DNA from: Legionella micdadei
GTDB lineage: Bacteria; Pseudomonadota; Gammaproteobacteria; Legionellales; Legionellaceae
Length of the DNA: 64,000 nucleotides
Assembly (NCBI RefSeq): GCF_000953635.1
Contig: NZ_LN614830.1
Location: 3,178,501-3,242,500, forward strand
Direction: 5' to 3'
Part shown: one piece after another, positions 45,483 through 55,483 of the stretch
How the letters are laid out: each line of letters starts with the position of its first letter
How positions within the stretch are numbered: position 1 is the stretch's first letter
Notes under the pieces: generated by a model
Told to the model about the DNA's origin: nothing
What the model saw: only the letters and a program-made list of their open reading frames with translations
The model's database searches: none
Translations under genes and position numbers: made by a program

Positions 45483-45931
45483 TTTTTAATTGTAGTGAAC
45501 TCTAATTGGTTCTATTACCTCGTCCTCGGAAACAGAGGATTATACTATTTCTCTTAAAGAAAATATGCTTGCTTCTTAAGTTTCTTGTAAAGAAACGGAG
45601 ATTTTCTCAAAATTAACAATTCTAAAATTGCTATCTCTGCGAGCATGGCTTATTTTTAAGACATAGATGGTAATTCTTGCTCAGCTAACACTAACAGTAA
45701 GGGGCCAGATTCAGAGATACGGTGTGCAAGCTTAATTTAATTAAGAAGCCTAAAGTACCTCAAGAGGCGTCCACTATGGTCTACAGAACTGAAGCAAGAA
45801 TTCCATCACCTCTCTTCATCTGATAATTATCCTGGTACAATTCTAAGCAGAGAATCATTTTTATTGTGCTGTATTTAAGCAGTCCACGTTGCACTTGCAC
45901 TGCTTAGCTATTTTCCAAGAGTAAATTGATT
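45483..45931. other. Intergenic region upstream of tatC
   Basis: About 450 bases without a credible gene, between divergent receiver-domain and tatC genes. It contains one notable inverted repeat, TAAGCAGT / ACTGCTTA (45876-45883 and 45899-45906, 15-base loop), ending 25 bases before the tatC ATG. This could be a leader hairpin or an operator. Promoters for both genes must lie here, but no convincing -35/-10 pair was found by eye. Confidence 0.4.
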
Positions 45932-46624
45932 ATGTTAAGCCACTTGCTGGAACTTCGTAGACGTGCTCTGTATGTACTCTCACTTTTTCTTGTCCTCTTT
46001 TTATTATTTTTTTTCTATGCCAATAGTTTATTTCATGCCCTAGTAAAACCTTTGCTAAATGCGCTACCCAATCAAGACCCTTTAATTGCTATACAAATTA
46101 CTTCTCCTGTCTTCATACCAATAAAACTCGCCGCGGATGCAGCAATGCTTTGTTGTGCCCCCTTTGCCTTACTTCAACTCTGGCGTTTTGCTGCCCCAGG
46201 TCTTTATAAAAATGAGCGCTGCAGCCTTCGCAGCATGATCATGACCAGCTTACTGCTATTTTGCTTAGGTGTATTATTTTGTTTTTATTTAATTTTACCC
46301 TATATGTTTCAATTTTTTGTCAAAGCAGTGCCCGCGGGTGTTCGACTCATGCCGGATATGTCTGAGGCCCTTGATTTTATTACCCGGATGCTGTTGCTCT
46401 TTGGCCTTTGCTTTCAAGTACCGCTTCTTTGCCTAACCTTTGTGAGCTTAGGATGGACAGATTTATCTGTTTTGAAAAAAATCAGACCCTATGTCATTGT
46501 CGCTGCATTCATCGTGGGGATGCTCCTCACACCGCCCGATGTAGTGTCCCAAATTATGTTGGCTGTGCCGCTTTGTTTACTCTATGAGCTTGGTCTCATT
46601 CTCGCGGCACGAAAGCGCAAATAA
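45932..46624 (+). CDS. tatC: Sec-independent protein translocase TatC
   Basis: About 230 residues with six membrane helices. Family motifs: SHLLELRRRALYVLSLFLVL at the N-terminus (conserved Glu), SPVFIPIKLAADAAMLCCAP, WRFAAPGLYKNERC and the C-terminal RPYVIVAAFIVGMLLTPPD. It recognises twin-arginine signal peptides. The ATG at 45932 is used rather than the TTG at 45926. tatA and tatB are not adjacent; separation of tatC from tatAB is, as I recall, the situation in L. pneumophila too. Confidence 0.95.
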   Translation: MLSHLLELRRRALYVLSLFLVLFLLFFFYANSLFHALVKPLLNALPNQDPLIAIQITSPVFIPIKLAADAAMLCCAPFALLQLWRFAAPGLYKNERCSLRSMIMTSLLLFCLGVLFCFYLILPYMFQFFVKAVPAGVRLMPDMSEALDFITRMLLLFGLCFQVPLLCLTFVSLGWTDLSVLKKIRPYVIVAAFIVGMLLTPPDVVSQIMLAVPLCLLYELGLILAARKRK

Positions 46625-46774
46625 ATTGCAAATGCTAGACTTCAATTTTGATATCGGAAAACCCGATATTCAGCGTCTTATCCGCGTTCTAGTAGTTCAA
46701 GGTGAAAAGCCATATATTTCTGGATGCCGCGAACAAGTCATGGCACGTAGATATTTTAAGGTAGCAAGATAGGC

Positions 46775-47800
46775 TTACAGCTCAACAGCTGATTTAAGAT
46801 CTAGCGCCTGCGACAACTGTTTGATTTGCACTTGTACCATTCTTTGAATCATTTCTTCAAAATTCACCGAAGGTTTCCATCCCAAAAGGCGCTGGGCCTT
46901 TGAAGGATCCGCCACAGTCTGGGTAGTTTCCAATGGGCGAACTAATGCTTGATCGCTGATCACGTGTTTGCGCCAGTCCTTACCCACATAATGGTAAGCG
47001 ACCTCACACAATTCCCTTAACGTATGGAGTTGTCCAGTGCCAATTACAAAATCAGCAGGCTCATCCTGCTGCAACATTAGCCACATGGCCCTAACATAAT
47101 CAGGAGCATATCCCCAATCTCTAGCAATTTCAAAATTACCTAGAGCTAACTTCCCTTGAGATACGATTGGCAATCCTCTTTCATTCCTATCAGGTGAATC
47201 CATAACTCCTAATGCTGCACAAGCAGCACCATAAGCCACCTTTTGCGTCACAAAGTGCAAAGGGCGAAGCTCGCTTTCATGATTGAACAAAATGCCACTG
47301 GCAATAAATAGTCCATAGCTCTCACGATAGATGCGAACCATTTGATGCGAATAAACTTTTGACGCAGCGTAAGGGTTGGTAGGGTTGAACGGAGTTTCTT
47401 CGTTTTGAGGAGAAATGCTTGTTTGCCCAAACATCTCGGATGAAGAGGCATGATACACTTTTGCCGTTGGACATACTGTCCTTACCGCTTCAAATAAACG
47501 GATTGCCCCCAAACTATTAACACAGAGGGTTTTTGCCGCATGCGCCCATGATTCTCCTGGTCTGGATTGTGAGGCGAGATTATAAATTTCATCAGGTCTT
47601 GTTTGTTGGATAGCCGCGGTAATGTCAGCTTCCTCTGCAATATCACCGAAAAACATCTGCACATTATCGGGTAATTGAGCAGTATGTAATGTTTCTTGGC
47701 TACGCGCGAATCCGGATACTTGATATCCTTTATGGAGTAACAATTCGGCTAAAAAATAGCCGTCTTGCCCGGTAATACCTGTTATTAAAGCGCTACGCAT
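46775..47800 (-). CDS. gmd: GDP-mannose 4,6-dehydratase
   Basis: 341 residues of the extended SDR type. NAD(P)-binding ALITGITGQDGYFLAELLL, catalytic Ser-Ser-Glu in YHASSSEMFGQTS, Tyr-x3-Lys in NPYAASKVYSHQM and the GMD signature SGILFNHESELRP are visible, as is DWGYAPDYVRAMWLMLQ. It makes GDP-4-keto-6-deoxy-mannose, precursor of fucose, rhamnose, perosamine or colitose. No downstream enzyme using it (fcl, rmd, per) is in the window. It marks the left edge of the surface-polysaccharide region and is divergent from the first glycosyltransferase. Confidence 0.92.
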   Translation of the reverse strand: MRSALITGITGQDGYFLAELLLHKGYQVSGFARSQETLHTAQLPDNVQMFFGDIAEEADITAAIQQTRPDEIYNLASQSRPGESWAHAAKTLCVNSLGAIRLFEAVRTVCPTAKVYHASSSEMFGQTSISPQNEETPFNPTNPYAASKVYSHQMVRIYRESYGLFIASGILFNHESELRPLHFVTQKVAYGAACAALGVMDSPDRNERGLPIVSQGKLALGNFEIARDWGYAPDYVRAMWLMLQQDEPADFVIGTGQLHTLRELCEVAYHYVGKDWRKHVISDQALVRPLETTQTVADPSKAQRLLGWKPSVNFEEMIQRMVQVQIKQLSQALDLKSAVEL

Positions 47801-48165
47801 ACAGTGCCCCTTATAAGCCTGTCTAAGCGGCTCTCAAAGCTGCGATAACAATAAAGAATGGATTAGAGCGCTTAAGGAGGTGATTTTGTTAATAATCGAA
47901 AAATACCTCAACTAAAACAGAACCAGCGTCATCCTTGCTGCTCTATTTATTACAATGCCCGCCAGAGTACTTTTTTCATTTAAAAAAGTCAATTAACTGC
48001 TGGTTTGATTTTCATAACAGATACCACTCAATTCGGATAACAACTATGAGATTTTTTATATCATCTGTTATACTATCTCGTTCTCATCACAATGCCGACT
48101 AAATTATTGATCAATGAGACTGGTTATTAAACAAATAAAAGGAAGACTTTTGAGGATAGGATTTC
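47801..48165. other. Divergent intergenic region gmd / GT4
   Basis: 365 bases of AT-rich DNA without a gene. It must contain promoters for gmd (minus) and for the GT4 gene (plus). A TATACT is present roughly 95 bases before the GT4 start, without a good -35. No JUMPstart/ops element was recognised. Confidence 0.35.
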
Positions 48166-49347
48166 ATGCCCACTAGTAATATGCATATTGGCTTTGATAT
48201 TTCCCAAACAGGCAGTAGTAAAGCAGGATGTGGCTTCTTTGCCCATGCAATGATACAAGCAATGCTGGGAATCGCTCCTGAACACCGCTATTCACTTTAC
48301 CCAAGCTTTGGTGACTTTTTTTTCGATGCGTTAATGCCTATTCAAAATCCTTATAAAAAAGGACATTATGGCCCTCGGCACTTGACCCGTGAATCGGCCT
48401 CCGCATTTTGGTCTAAACAAGACTTAGAGCATTCTCTTGGCACGCCAGATATTGTACATTCCAATAATTTTTGGTGTCCAACCCACCTCAAGTCCAGTCG
48501 TCTTATTTATACTTTTTATGACATGGGCTTCGTTGTGAATCCGGATTGGACTACTGAAGCTAACCGCCTAGGTTGCTTTAGTGGTGTTTTTAATTCTTCA
48601 CTAGCCGCGGATTGGGTTGTTGCGATTTCGAAAGCATCAAGGGATCACTACTTAAACATATTCCCCCATTTTCCCGAAGATCGCATCCGTGTCATTTATC
48701 CCTGCTCCCGCTTTACTAAAGATCAACTAGAAGGCAAGTGCCCTAAGGCACTTAAGCATATTGCTTCAGGTGAATTCTGGTTGAATGTGGGGACTATTGA
48801 ACCAAGAAAAAATCAGCGTTGTTTAGCCAAAGCTTACGCCCGGTATCTTGCGTTAAACGGAAAGCCAATGCCACTTGTCTTTGCCGGTGGGGAAGGTTGG
48901 CTTATGGATGATTTTAAAAAATATCTCCGTGAATTAGGGATTGAATCCCATGTTATTTTTACGGGCTACGTTTCAGATGAAGAGTTGATTTGGCTTTACC
49001 AAAACTGCTATGTCAATCTTTATTGTTCGTTATTTGAAGGCTTTGGTTTACCTATCCTTGAAGGGATGCAGTTCGGCGCACCTACTGTGAACTCCCTTTC
49101 TACCTCCATGCCTGAAATAGCAGGGCAAGCCACGATCCAACTTTCCCCCGAAAATGTCGAAGATTGGACGCAAGCCATGTTGCGATTAGCCTCAAATCCA
49201 TCCGAGAGGGAAAGGTTAAGTGAAAGCGCTCGGAAACAAGCCCGCCAATTTAGCTGGGAACAGAGTGCAGCGTTATTATTGGAGCTTTATGAAGAAGCAC
49301 TAGCATCACCTAAGCGAAAAGAACTAAAAAATATGGTGTTCCCTTAA
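48166..49347 (+). CDS. GT4 family glycosyltransferase
   Basis: 393 residues of GT-B fold. The N-terminal half has IGFDISQTGSSKAGCGFFAH and LIYTFYDMGFVVNPDW; the donor-binding half has FWLNVGTIEPRKNQRCLAKA, VIFTGYVSDEELIWLY and the E-x7-E motif FEGFGLPILEGMQFGAP. Similar enzymes build polymannose/polyrhamnose O antigens. An in-frame ATG at 48181 is a possible alternative. It starts the plus-strand run of polysaccharide genes. Confidence 0.85.
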   Translation: MPTSNMHIGFDISQTGSSKAGCGFFAHAMIQAMLGIAPEHRYSLYPSFGDFFFDALMPIQNPYKKGHYGPRHLTRESASAFWSKQDLEHSLGTPDIVHSNNFWCPTHLKSSRLIYTFYDMGFVVNPDWTTEANRLGCFSGVFNSSLAADWVVAISKASRDHYLNIFPHFPEDRIRVIYPCSRFTKDQLEGKCPKALKHIASGEFWLNVGTIEPRKNQRCLAKAYARYLALNGKPMPLVFAGGEGWLMDDFKKYLRELGIESHVIFTGYVSDEELIWLYQNCYVNLYCSLFEGFGLPILEGMQFGAPTVNSLSTSMPEIAGQATIQLSPENVEDWTQAMLRLASNPSERERLSESARKQARQFSWEQSAALLLELYEEALASPKRKELKNMVFP

Positions 49348-49486
49348 GACCCAGTCAAAACATCGAATGCTTAAAAGGATGAGTTTAACAATCGAGCGAG
49401 CTCAAAAACCCAAACGACCGTGTTACTTATCAGACAACTAATCGGTTAATATGAAGACATTTGTAAGAGGCTAAAGGAGATTAAAA

Positions 49487-52288
49487 TTGCGTAAATGCTG
49501 GTGTGATAGTACTTCCTTCTCTTTTTTCAACAAAGACTACGCGATCTGTAATAGTTGCAAGACGTTAGTCTTACAAACTCCCCTTGCTGACGAAGCTCTA
49601 TTAGTCAAAAATGATGAAACTGATTTTTATGGTAAACAATATTGGCTAAATCATCAGACTCAAAATTTAGGATATGCCGATATTTTCACTCGCTCCCGTT
49701 CGGATTTAAGTGAGCGCAACCTCCATTGGTTAAAAGTTCTACTAAAGTATAAATTACCTTCTGCCAAAATTTTAGAATTAGGTTGCAGCCATGGGAGTTT
49801 TGTCGCTTTACTGCGACAAACAGGCTACGATGCCTCAGGAGTAGAGTTGAGTCCCTGGGTCGTCAATTACGGTAGAACTACTTTTGATATTCCTTTATCT
49901 GTAGGCCCTTTGCAAGATCTGAATCTTACAGAAAAATTTGATGTCATTGCCTTAATGGATGTCTTTGAACATTTGCCAGATCCCAAAGCAACGATTTCAT
50001 ATTGCATTAGTAAACTAAAACCTAATGGCATTCTTTTTATTCAAACACCTCAATTTAGAGAGGAAATGAAATACGAGGAACTCGTTGAAAGTAATGGGGA
50101 ATTTCTCCCACTACTCAATAAAGACGAGCATATTTACATGTTCACTAAAGATTCAGCAACTCAATTTTTCAAACAGCTTGGTATGCCTCATATCCAGTTT
50201 GAACCTGCGATGTTTGCTCATTATGATATGTTTTTTGCAGTAAGCCGAAACCCATTTGAAATTAACTCGAATGAACAAATTGAATCAGCATTGCTCGCTA
50301 ATCCTAAAAGCAGGCTTGTCTTAAGCTTACTTGATTTGCGGGAGCGAGAGTTACAATTAATCAAACGACTAGAAGAGTCTGAATTTGATCGTTCAGCGCG
50401 ATGGGAGCAAATTCAAAGCCTAACATCGATTATACAAAAATTGGAATCTGATCATGCTGAATATAGAGATCAGATCCAAATCCAGCAGGATGAATTTTTA
50501 ACACAACTTCAACGTAGTAATGAAAAAAATACCATCTATGAAGTTAATCTGCACACTTTGTTATCACGCCGAATTTTTCGCTTATTTGCCGGGCTGGTCA
50601 AATGGCCAGAACTAATAAATTTTAAGAAAACGTTAAGAAATCAAGCTGTTATAGTTACACCCACAACTAAAACAATTGCTATCGATTTGACTCCAATACT
50701 TCCGGGAGGCGAAAATGGAGGAGCAAAAATCTTTGTTTTAGAATTGATCAAACAGTTGGCAGACTTAGCCCCTAATACGCAATTCATATTACTTACCCAG
50801 GCAGCTTCGCACGATGAGCTGGTACGCTTGGAAAGCCACAACATAAAATGCAAAATGGTTCTTAATACACCAGTAAGGGACTCCTTTTTGTTTCGAGCAC
50901 TCCTTGCCGTTGCACGTAGACTGCCTTATAAACCGCGAAAATTGTCTTTTTTAGGCTATCGCCTAAGTCTCTTCCTTAAACGAAGAGGAACGCATTCTTT
51001 GCTAAAGGAACTAGGGGCCGATTTACTTTTTTGCCCGTTTACTGCACCGACATATTACGAAGTAGGAATCCCGACAGTGTGCACAATCTATGATTTGCAA
51101 TATAAAACTTACCCAGAGTTTTTTACGGCAGAGGATGTTGCTCACCGAGATCACACTTTTAAAGAAGCTTGTCGTCGAGCCTCCATGTTGACAGCGATTT
51201 CGGAGTACTCACGCCAGTCTGCAATCACTCATGGAAATCTTAAGCCCGAAAAGATACGCACTATCTATTTGCAAATGGCTCAGCGCATTATGCCCGAGGA
51301 AGCTCAGGATAAAATGATCTTGGCCCAGTTGGACATAACTGCAAAGCAATACTTACTTTACCCCGCGAATTTTTGGAAGCATAAGAATCATGAAATGCTG
51401 CTCACTGCTTTTGGAATAGCCTGTAAAAATGGATTAGCACCTGATGTTAAATTGGTGTGTACCGGCGCTGGAAATGCTCGTTTATCTTTTTTAGCCGATG
51501 CCGCGCAATCTATGGGTCTTGATGAACGGGTTATCTTCCCAGGTTACCTTACTAATGAGGATTTGGCAGTGTTAATGGCCAATGCTAGCGGGATTATTTT
51601 CCCATCGCTGTACGAAGGCTTTGGCTTACCCGTTATTGAAGCAATGGCAGCCGGTATTCCAGTTGCCTGCAGTAACGTTACCTCTTTGCCTGAAGTTGTA
51701 GCTGATGCAGCCATTCTCTTCAATCCCCGTATTCCTACTCAAATTGCCGAGGCAATTATCTCATTACAACATGATAAAGATTTATGTGAGCAGCTTATTA
51801 AGGCTGGTATAGAACGGGCAAAATTGTTTGAAGATTCTTCTCGTATGGCCAAAGAGTATTGGTATCTTTTTCAGTATGCGCTAAGACAGAATGAGCAACA
51901 GGATCAATTAACGGGTACCTATGAAGATGGCTGGGTTGGTTCACGGATGAATATTCAAGTAGCCCCAAGCACAGACAAACAAATACTAGAAATGGAATTG
52001 TTTGTGCCAGACTGGACACCCCAATCCAAAATTGTTGTAAAAGCACTTCGCGATGGGAAAGCACAAGCCGCTCCACTTGAAGTGCGCCGCGGGAAAAAGG
52101 CGGTATTGACTTTGCCCTTATCTGCTGAGGGTGGATGTTTGGAAATTAAAATGAAACCCACTTTTATTCCTGCAGAAACTGGATATAGTAACAGTGACCA
52201 GCGCGAGCTTTCTTTGCAAGTCCAACGATGCAGAGTTATACGTAATGGCGGTTCCGTGCAACTCATAACGGAGAAGAAATCAGCATGA
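49487..52288 (+). CDS. Fused methyltransferase - coiled coil - GT4 glycosyltransferase
   Basis: 933 residues. Start is a TTG with AAAGGAG upstream. Residues 1-25 carry C4-x-C6 and C21-x2-C24, a possible small zinc site. The SAM methyltransferase (about 70-255) has ILELGCSHGSFVALLRQTGY and VIALMDVFEHLPDPKATISY. A coiled coil (about 280-350, LLDLRERELQLIKRLEESEF) links to a GT4 domain (about 395-800) with IAIDLTPILPGGENGGAKIF, YLLYPANFWKHKNHEMLLTA and E-x7-E in LYEGFGLPVIEAMAAG. Residues 800-933 are beta-rich and may bind glycan. The protein could extend and methylate one chain. It overlaps the next gene by ATGA. Confidence 0.85.
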   Translation: MRKCWCDSTSFSFFNKDYAICNSCKTLVLQTPLADEALLVKNDETDFYGKQYWLNHQTQNLGYADIFTRSRSDLSERNLHWLKVLLKYKLPSAKILELGCSHGSFVALLRQTGYDASGVELSPWVVNYGRTTFDIPLSVGPLQDLNLTEKFDVIALMDVFEHLPDPKATISYCISKLKPNGILFIQTPQFREEMKYEELVESNGEFLPLLNKDEHIYMFTKDSATQFFKQLGMPHIQFEPAMFAHYDMFFAVSRNPFEINSNEQIESALLANPKSRLVLSLLDLRERELQLIKRLEESEFDRSARWEQIQSLTSIIQKLESDHAEYRDQIQIQQDEFLTQLQRSNEKNTIYEVNLHTLLSRRIFRLFAGLVKWPELINFKKTLRNQAVIVTPTTKTIAIDLTPILPGGENGGAKIFVLELIKQLADLAPNTQFILLTQAASHDELVRLESHNIKCKMVLNTPVRDSFLFRALLAVARRLPYKPRKLSFLGYRLSLFLKRRGTHSLLKELGADLLFCPFTAPTYYEVGIPTVCTIYDLQYKTYPEFFTAEDVAHRDHTFKEACRRASMLTAISEYSRQSAITHGNLKPEKIRTIYLQMAQRIMPEEAQDKMILAQLDITAKQYLLYPANFWKHKNHEMLLTAFGIACKNGLAPDVKLVCTGAGNARLSFLADAAQSMGLDERVIFPGYLTNEDLAVLMANASGIIFPSLYEGFGLPVIEAMAAGIPVACSNVTSLPEVVADAAILFNPRIPTQIAEAIISLQHDKDLCEQLIKAGIERAKLFEDSSRMAKEYWYLFQYALRQNEQQDQLTGTYEDGWVGSRMNIQVAPSTDKQILEMELFVPDWTPQSKIVVKALRDGKAQAAPLEVRRGKKAVLTLPLSAEGGCLEIKMKPTFIPAETGYSNSDQRELSLQVQRCRVIRNGGSVQLITEKKSA

Positions 52289-53139
52289 AAATAAGTGTTA
52301 TCACTCCTTCTTTTAATCAAGGGCAATTCATTGAGCGTACGCTGTTAAGCGTAGCGAATCAAACAGGAGGCGAAATTGAACATGTGGTATTTGACGGAGG
52401 AAGTACCGATAACACGCAAGACATCCTTAAATCCGCCACGTCCCTAAAAAGCTGGGTTTCGGCTAAAGACAAAGGACAAGCTGATGCTGTCAATAAAGGC
52501 ATCCTTGCTACAGACGGTGAAATTATAGGCTGGCTTAACTCAGATGACATCTATTACCCAGGCGCAATCGAATCTGTCCTCAACTTTTTCAAAACCTACC
52601 CAGAAATCGATGTGGTCTACGGTATGGCTGATCACATTGATATTCATGATCAACCATTTGAACCCTATCCTACTGAACCTTGGGATTTTGAACGGCTCAA
52701 GCAAGTTTGCTTTATCTGCCAACCGGCACTTTTTTTCCGACGTCGAGTAATAGAGCAACATGGCTTACTTGATGAATCACTGCATTACTGCATGGATTAC
52801 GAGTATTGGTTGCGATTGGGTAAAGCAAATGTCCGCTTTGCCTATTTGCGGAAAAAATTGGCAGGTTCCCGACTATATGCAGAAACCAAAACACTTGGTG
52901 CTAAGGTTAAAGTACATCGCGAAATTAATGACATGTTTAAGAAGAAATTTGGTAAAGTTCCTGATCGCTGGCTATTTAATTATGCCCATGCTGCGGTTGA
53001 GGCAAAAGTTATCAGAGAACAAAATCCCAATAAATTTTTATATTCTCTTTTCCTTTCATCGCTATGGTCAACACTGTATTGGAATAAAAAAGTATCCAAA
53101 CAATTTGCAAGAACTTTATTTGGCTGGGGAAAATTTTAG
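52285..53139 (+). CDS. GT2 family glycosyltransferase
   Basis: 284 residues, GT-A fold. MKISVITPSFNQGQFIERTL, VVFDGGSTDNTQDIL, the DKGQADAVNKGILATDGEII segment and the DxD-like WLNSDDIYYPGAIE are visible. HYCMDYEYWLRLG is the acceptor-side motif typical of this subfamily (WcaA-like). The start overlaps the previous stop as ATGA, so translation is coupled. Linkage and sugar unknown. Confidence 0.88.
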   Translation: MKISVITPSFNQGQFIERTLLSVANQTGGEIEHVVFDGGSTDNTQDILKSATSLKSWVSAKDKGQADAVNKGILATDGEIIGWLNSDDIYYPGAIESVLNFFKTYPEIDVVYGMADHIDIHDQPFEPYPTEPWDFERLKQVCFICQPALFFRRRVIEQHGLLDESLHYCMDYEYWLRLGKANVRFAYLRKKLAGSRLYAETKTLGAKVKVHREINDMFKKKFGKVPDRWLFNYAHAAVEAKVIREQNPNKFLYSLFLSSLWSTLYWNKKVSKQFARTLFGWGKF

Positions 53140-53155
53140 AAAATAGGCATAGCAT

Positions 53156-55411
53156 ATGTTCAGTCATCACCATATTTTTTTTGTTAATTGCGCCACCCTT
53201 GTATTTATCCTGTTTGTTTGCACAGTTATAGGACGCCAACTGGCTAACCTAAGTCCCTTTAAATTAAGGCCCTTTGTTAAATTTTATCTCTCTCCAGCAT
53301 TAGGGCTTGCCTCTATTATTTTGGCAGCTTCCCTTATCGGCCGTTTAACCCCATTGGGCGAATCGCTCACTGCACCTTTTGCATTTTTTGCTTTAAGCTT
53401 TCTAGCCTTAGGTTTCGAGCGAAATTTTTGGAAAACATTACAGCATACGGCACTAATAAGTATTTTTGCCCTTTTGTGTGCTACCCCCATGCTTGCACAG
53501 CTCTTTACTTATGGAGGTTATGATGCACATAACGATGCCTTCACTTATTTAGCCCATAGCGACTGGCTTCAGCATCACGCCTTTGGCTCTTCCATCCCGC
53601 CCACTGAGATCACTCCTGCCTCAACACAGGTCAGTATGTACCAAACCCAAGGATATCGCATGGGGGCGTCCTATCTCCTTGCCTTTTTCCAAGCTGTCTT
53701 ACATTACCGTTGGGCTTATTCGATTTATCCTAGTGTCATATTGGCCGCGCTCGTTATCTGCAGCCTATCATTGGGTTTAGTTATTTCCTTAACGGTAACT
53801 CGCCTAAATCGTATTTTTTGCCTAGGCTTTTTAAGCTTGCCGTGCTTAGGTTTTGGTGGATTAACTTTTGGTTGTTTATACGGTTTCTTCCCTCAGACTG
53901 TAGGCTTAGCAATGGGTGGAGCCGTTATTTTTTTATTTGGAGCAGTGCTTCCCCAAATCGTTAATAGAAATTTCTCATGGCCCAAACAGTTCTTGTCGGC
54001 CGTCTTGGTATCTCTCCTATTTGCTGCATGCTGTGTTGCATATTCTGAATTGATCGTGTTTGTCTTAGCTGCAATAGTATTATCAACTTTAACTTATACA
54101 ATAAAAACGCGTCAGCCTACCCCCTATCTTAGATACGGAGTAATGTGCTCAAGCCTCAGTTTGCTATTTATAAATATTGAGTTACCACGGGTTATTCGGG
54201 CTATTTATCAACAGACACAATCCGTCGTTGGCACACCGGTCGATTGGCCGTTAACAGGTTATGTTGTCCATCAATTAGGTGTTCATGGCGGCGCATGGGA
54301 TATCTATCAGTGGACAAAAGAACAAACTAATCATCCTGCGACAGTCATCTCGTTAGTGATATTATTTGCCTTGGCAATGGCGATAGTTCTCTATAAACGA
54401 CGACATACCCGATTTTTACGTCAAAGTGTCATGCTGCCTTCTCTGATTACCCTACTTCTTTTTTCGATAGGTATTCTTTATTTTCGTTATTTTGTTGCCA
54501 ATCCCTTTTCAGTCGGTACGGGCCAAAGTTGGAGTCAATTTAAACTTGCGAATTGGTCCTCTCCATTTATTTCGGTAGTACTTATCTCTGGACTTGCGCT
54601 TTTATTTAGAAAATGGAAAGTTTTGTGTGGATTAACCTTGGCAATTCTCATTTCGACTCTTGTGCACTACAATATTGATTGGTCAAAGGAGCGCATGCAG
54701 CATGTCATGGCTTATTATTTAGGAGTCCCAAACCTCGAGAAATTTTATAAGGACACACGTGATCATATTATAAGTAAGTGTGAAAATCGATCCATTTACC
54801 TCGACCTCACTGAAGTCAACCATAAATTCCGACAAATGTTGTCTCTCTTTTTAGCTGATCAGAAACTTATATCTGACTGGAGGGGCGATGGATATATTAT
54901 CAACAGTCTTCCTAAAAACATGAGAAATGGCAAACCTGCCCTAGGTGATTGTCTAGTAGAAAGAGATTCAGTAGGTGAAAAATTTATTAAAATAACTACA
55001 ATTGATGGACACGAAGATAATATTATCGTATCAGCTATCGGTGGCTATGATCGGGAACAAGATTATGATCATTTCTGGTATTGGGTAAAGCATCAAATAA
55101 GCTTTCGATTTAAGCGATTATTCTCATCATCCGAACTCACCCATACAAAGCTTTATTTTAAATATTTCACAACTGGGGATCATACCGTAACAATCAGTGT
55201 TACTGAGACTAATAAAAAACAACATGTCTTTATACTGCAGAATAACAAAGCTGGAGATCTAAAGACGTTTGAGGAAATTTTGGATATCCCCCCCTCACAA
55301 ATTAAAGAATTACGTGTAAAAAGTAATGGTGCTGCGCAACAATTAGGAGAAAGTGATAGTCGTCTAGCTGCGTTCAGAATTTTTGATGTGAAGGTTACCC
55401 CCTGGGGCTAG
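53156..55411 (+). CDS. Large polytopic membrane protein, possible GT-C glycosyltransferase
   Basis: 751 residues. About 12 membrane helices in the first 500 residues (for example LVFILFVCTVIGRQL, LISIFALLCATPMLAQLF, LAIVLYKRRHTRF region), then a C-terminal soluble domain (about 515-751) that is beta-rich and ends in FRIFDVKVTPWG. The first extracytoplasmic loop has FTYGGYDAHNDAFTYLAHSD, Asp/His-rich like the catalytic loop of GT-C enzymes. It follows the GT2 gene after 16 bases. Glycosyltransferase or polymerase function is inference; no family name is recognised. Confidence 0.55.
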   Translation: MFSHHHIFFVNCATLVFILFVCTVIGRQLANLSPFKLRPFVKFYLSPALGLASIILAASLIGRLTPLGESLTAPFAFFALSFLALGFERNFWKTLQHTALISIFALLCATPMLAQLFTYGGYDAHNDAFTYLAHSDWLQHHAFGSSIPPTEITPASTQVSMYQTQGYRMGASYLLAFFQAVLHYRWAYSIYPSVILAALVICSLSLGLVISLTVTRLNRIFCLGFLSLPCLGFGGLTFGCLYGFFPQTVGLAMGGAVIFLFGAVLPQIVNRNFSWPKQFLSAVLVSLLFAACCVAYSELIVFVLAAIVLSTLTYTIKTRQPTPYLRYGVMCSSLSLLFINIELPRVIRAIYQQTQSVVGTPVDWPLTGYVVHQLGVHGGAWDIYQWTKEQTNHPATVISLVILFALAMAIVLYKRRHTRFLRQSVMLPSLITLLLFSIGILYFRYFVANPFSVGTGQSWSQFKLANWSSPFISVVLISGLALLFRKWKVLCGLTLAILISTLVHYNIDWSKERMQHVMAYYLGVPNLEKFYKDTRDHIISKCENRSIYLDLTEVNHKFRQMLSLFLADQKLISDWRGDGYIINSLPKNMRNGKPALGDCLVERDSVGEKFIKITTIDGHEDNIIVSAIGGYDREQDYDHFWYWVKHQISFRFKRLFSSSELTHTKLYFKYFTTGDHTVTISVTETNKKQHVFILQNNKAGDLKTFEEILDIPPSQIKELRVKSNGAAQQLGESDSRLAAFRIFDVKVTPWG

Positions 55412-55438
55412 CAAGATTGGATAGTAACTTGTCCTTTC

Positions 55439-55468
55439 TACATCCTCGCGACAAGTCGCGAGGATGTA
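55439..55468. terminator. Perfect 13-bp hairpin between convergent genes
   Basis: TACATCCTCGCGA and TCGCGAGGATGTA are perfect reverse complements around a 4-base loop (CAAG). An outer 7-bp pairing, GTAACTT (55424-55430) with AAGTTAC (55471-55477), can extend the structure across an asymmetric internal loop. It lies between the convergent 751-residue gene and the acyltransferase gene. No T-run follows on either strand, so it is either a factor-dependent bidirectional terminator or a palindromic element. Confidence 0.55.
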
Positions 55469-55483
55469 AGAAGTTACCCTCCC

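Noticed and set aside
46584-46772. 62-codon plus-strand frame over the end of tatC
   Set aside because: It starts inside tatC, has no ribosome binding site and no recognisable protein pattern. The non-overlapping part contains only a weak 8-bp hairpin (46650-46670).
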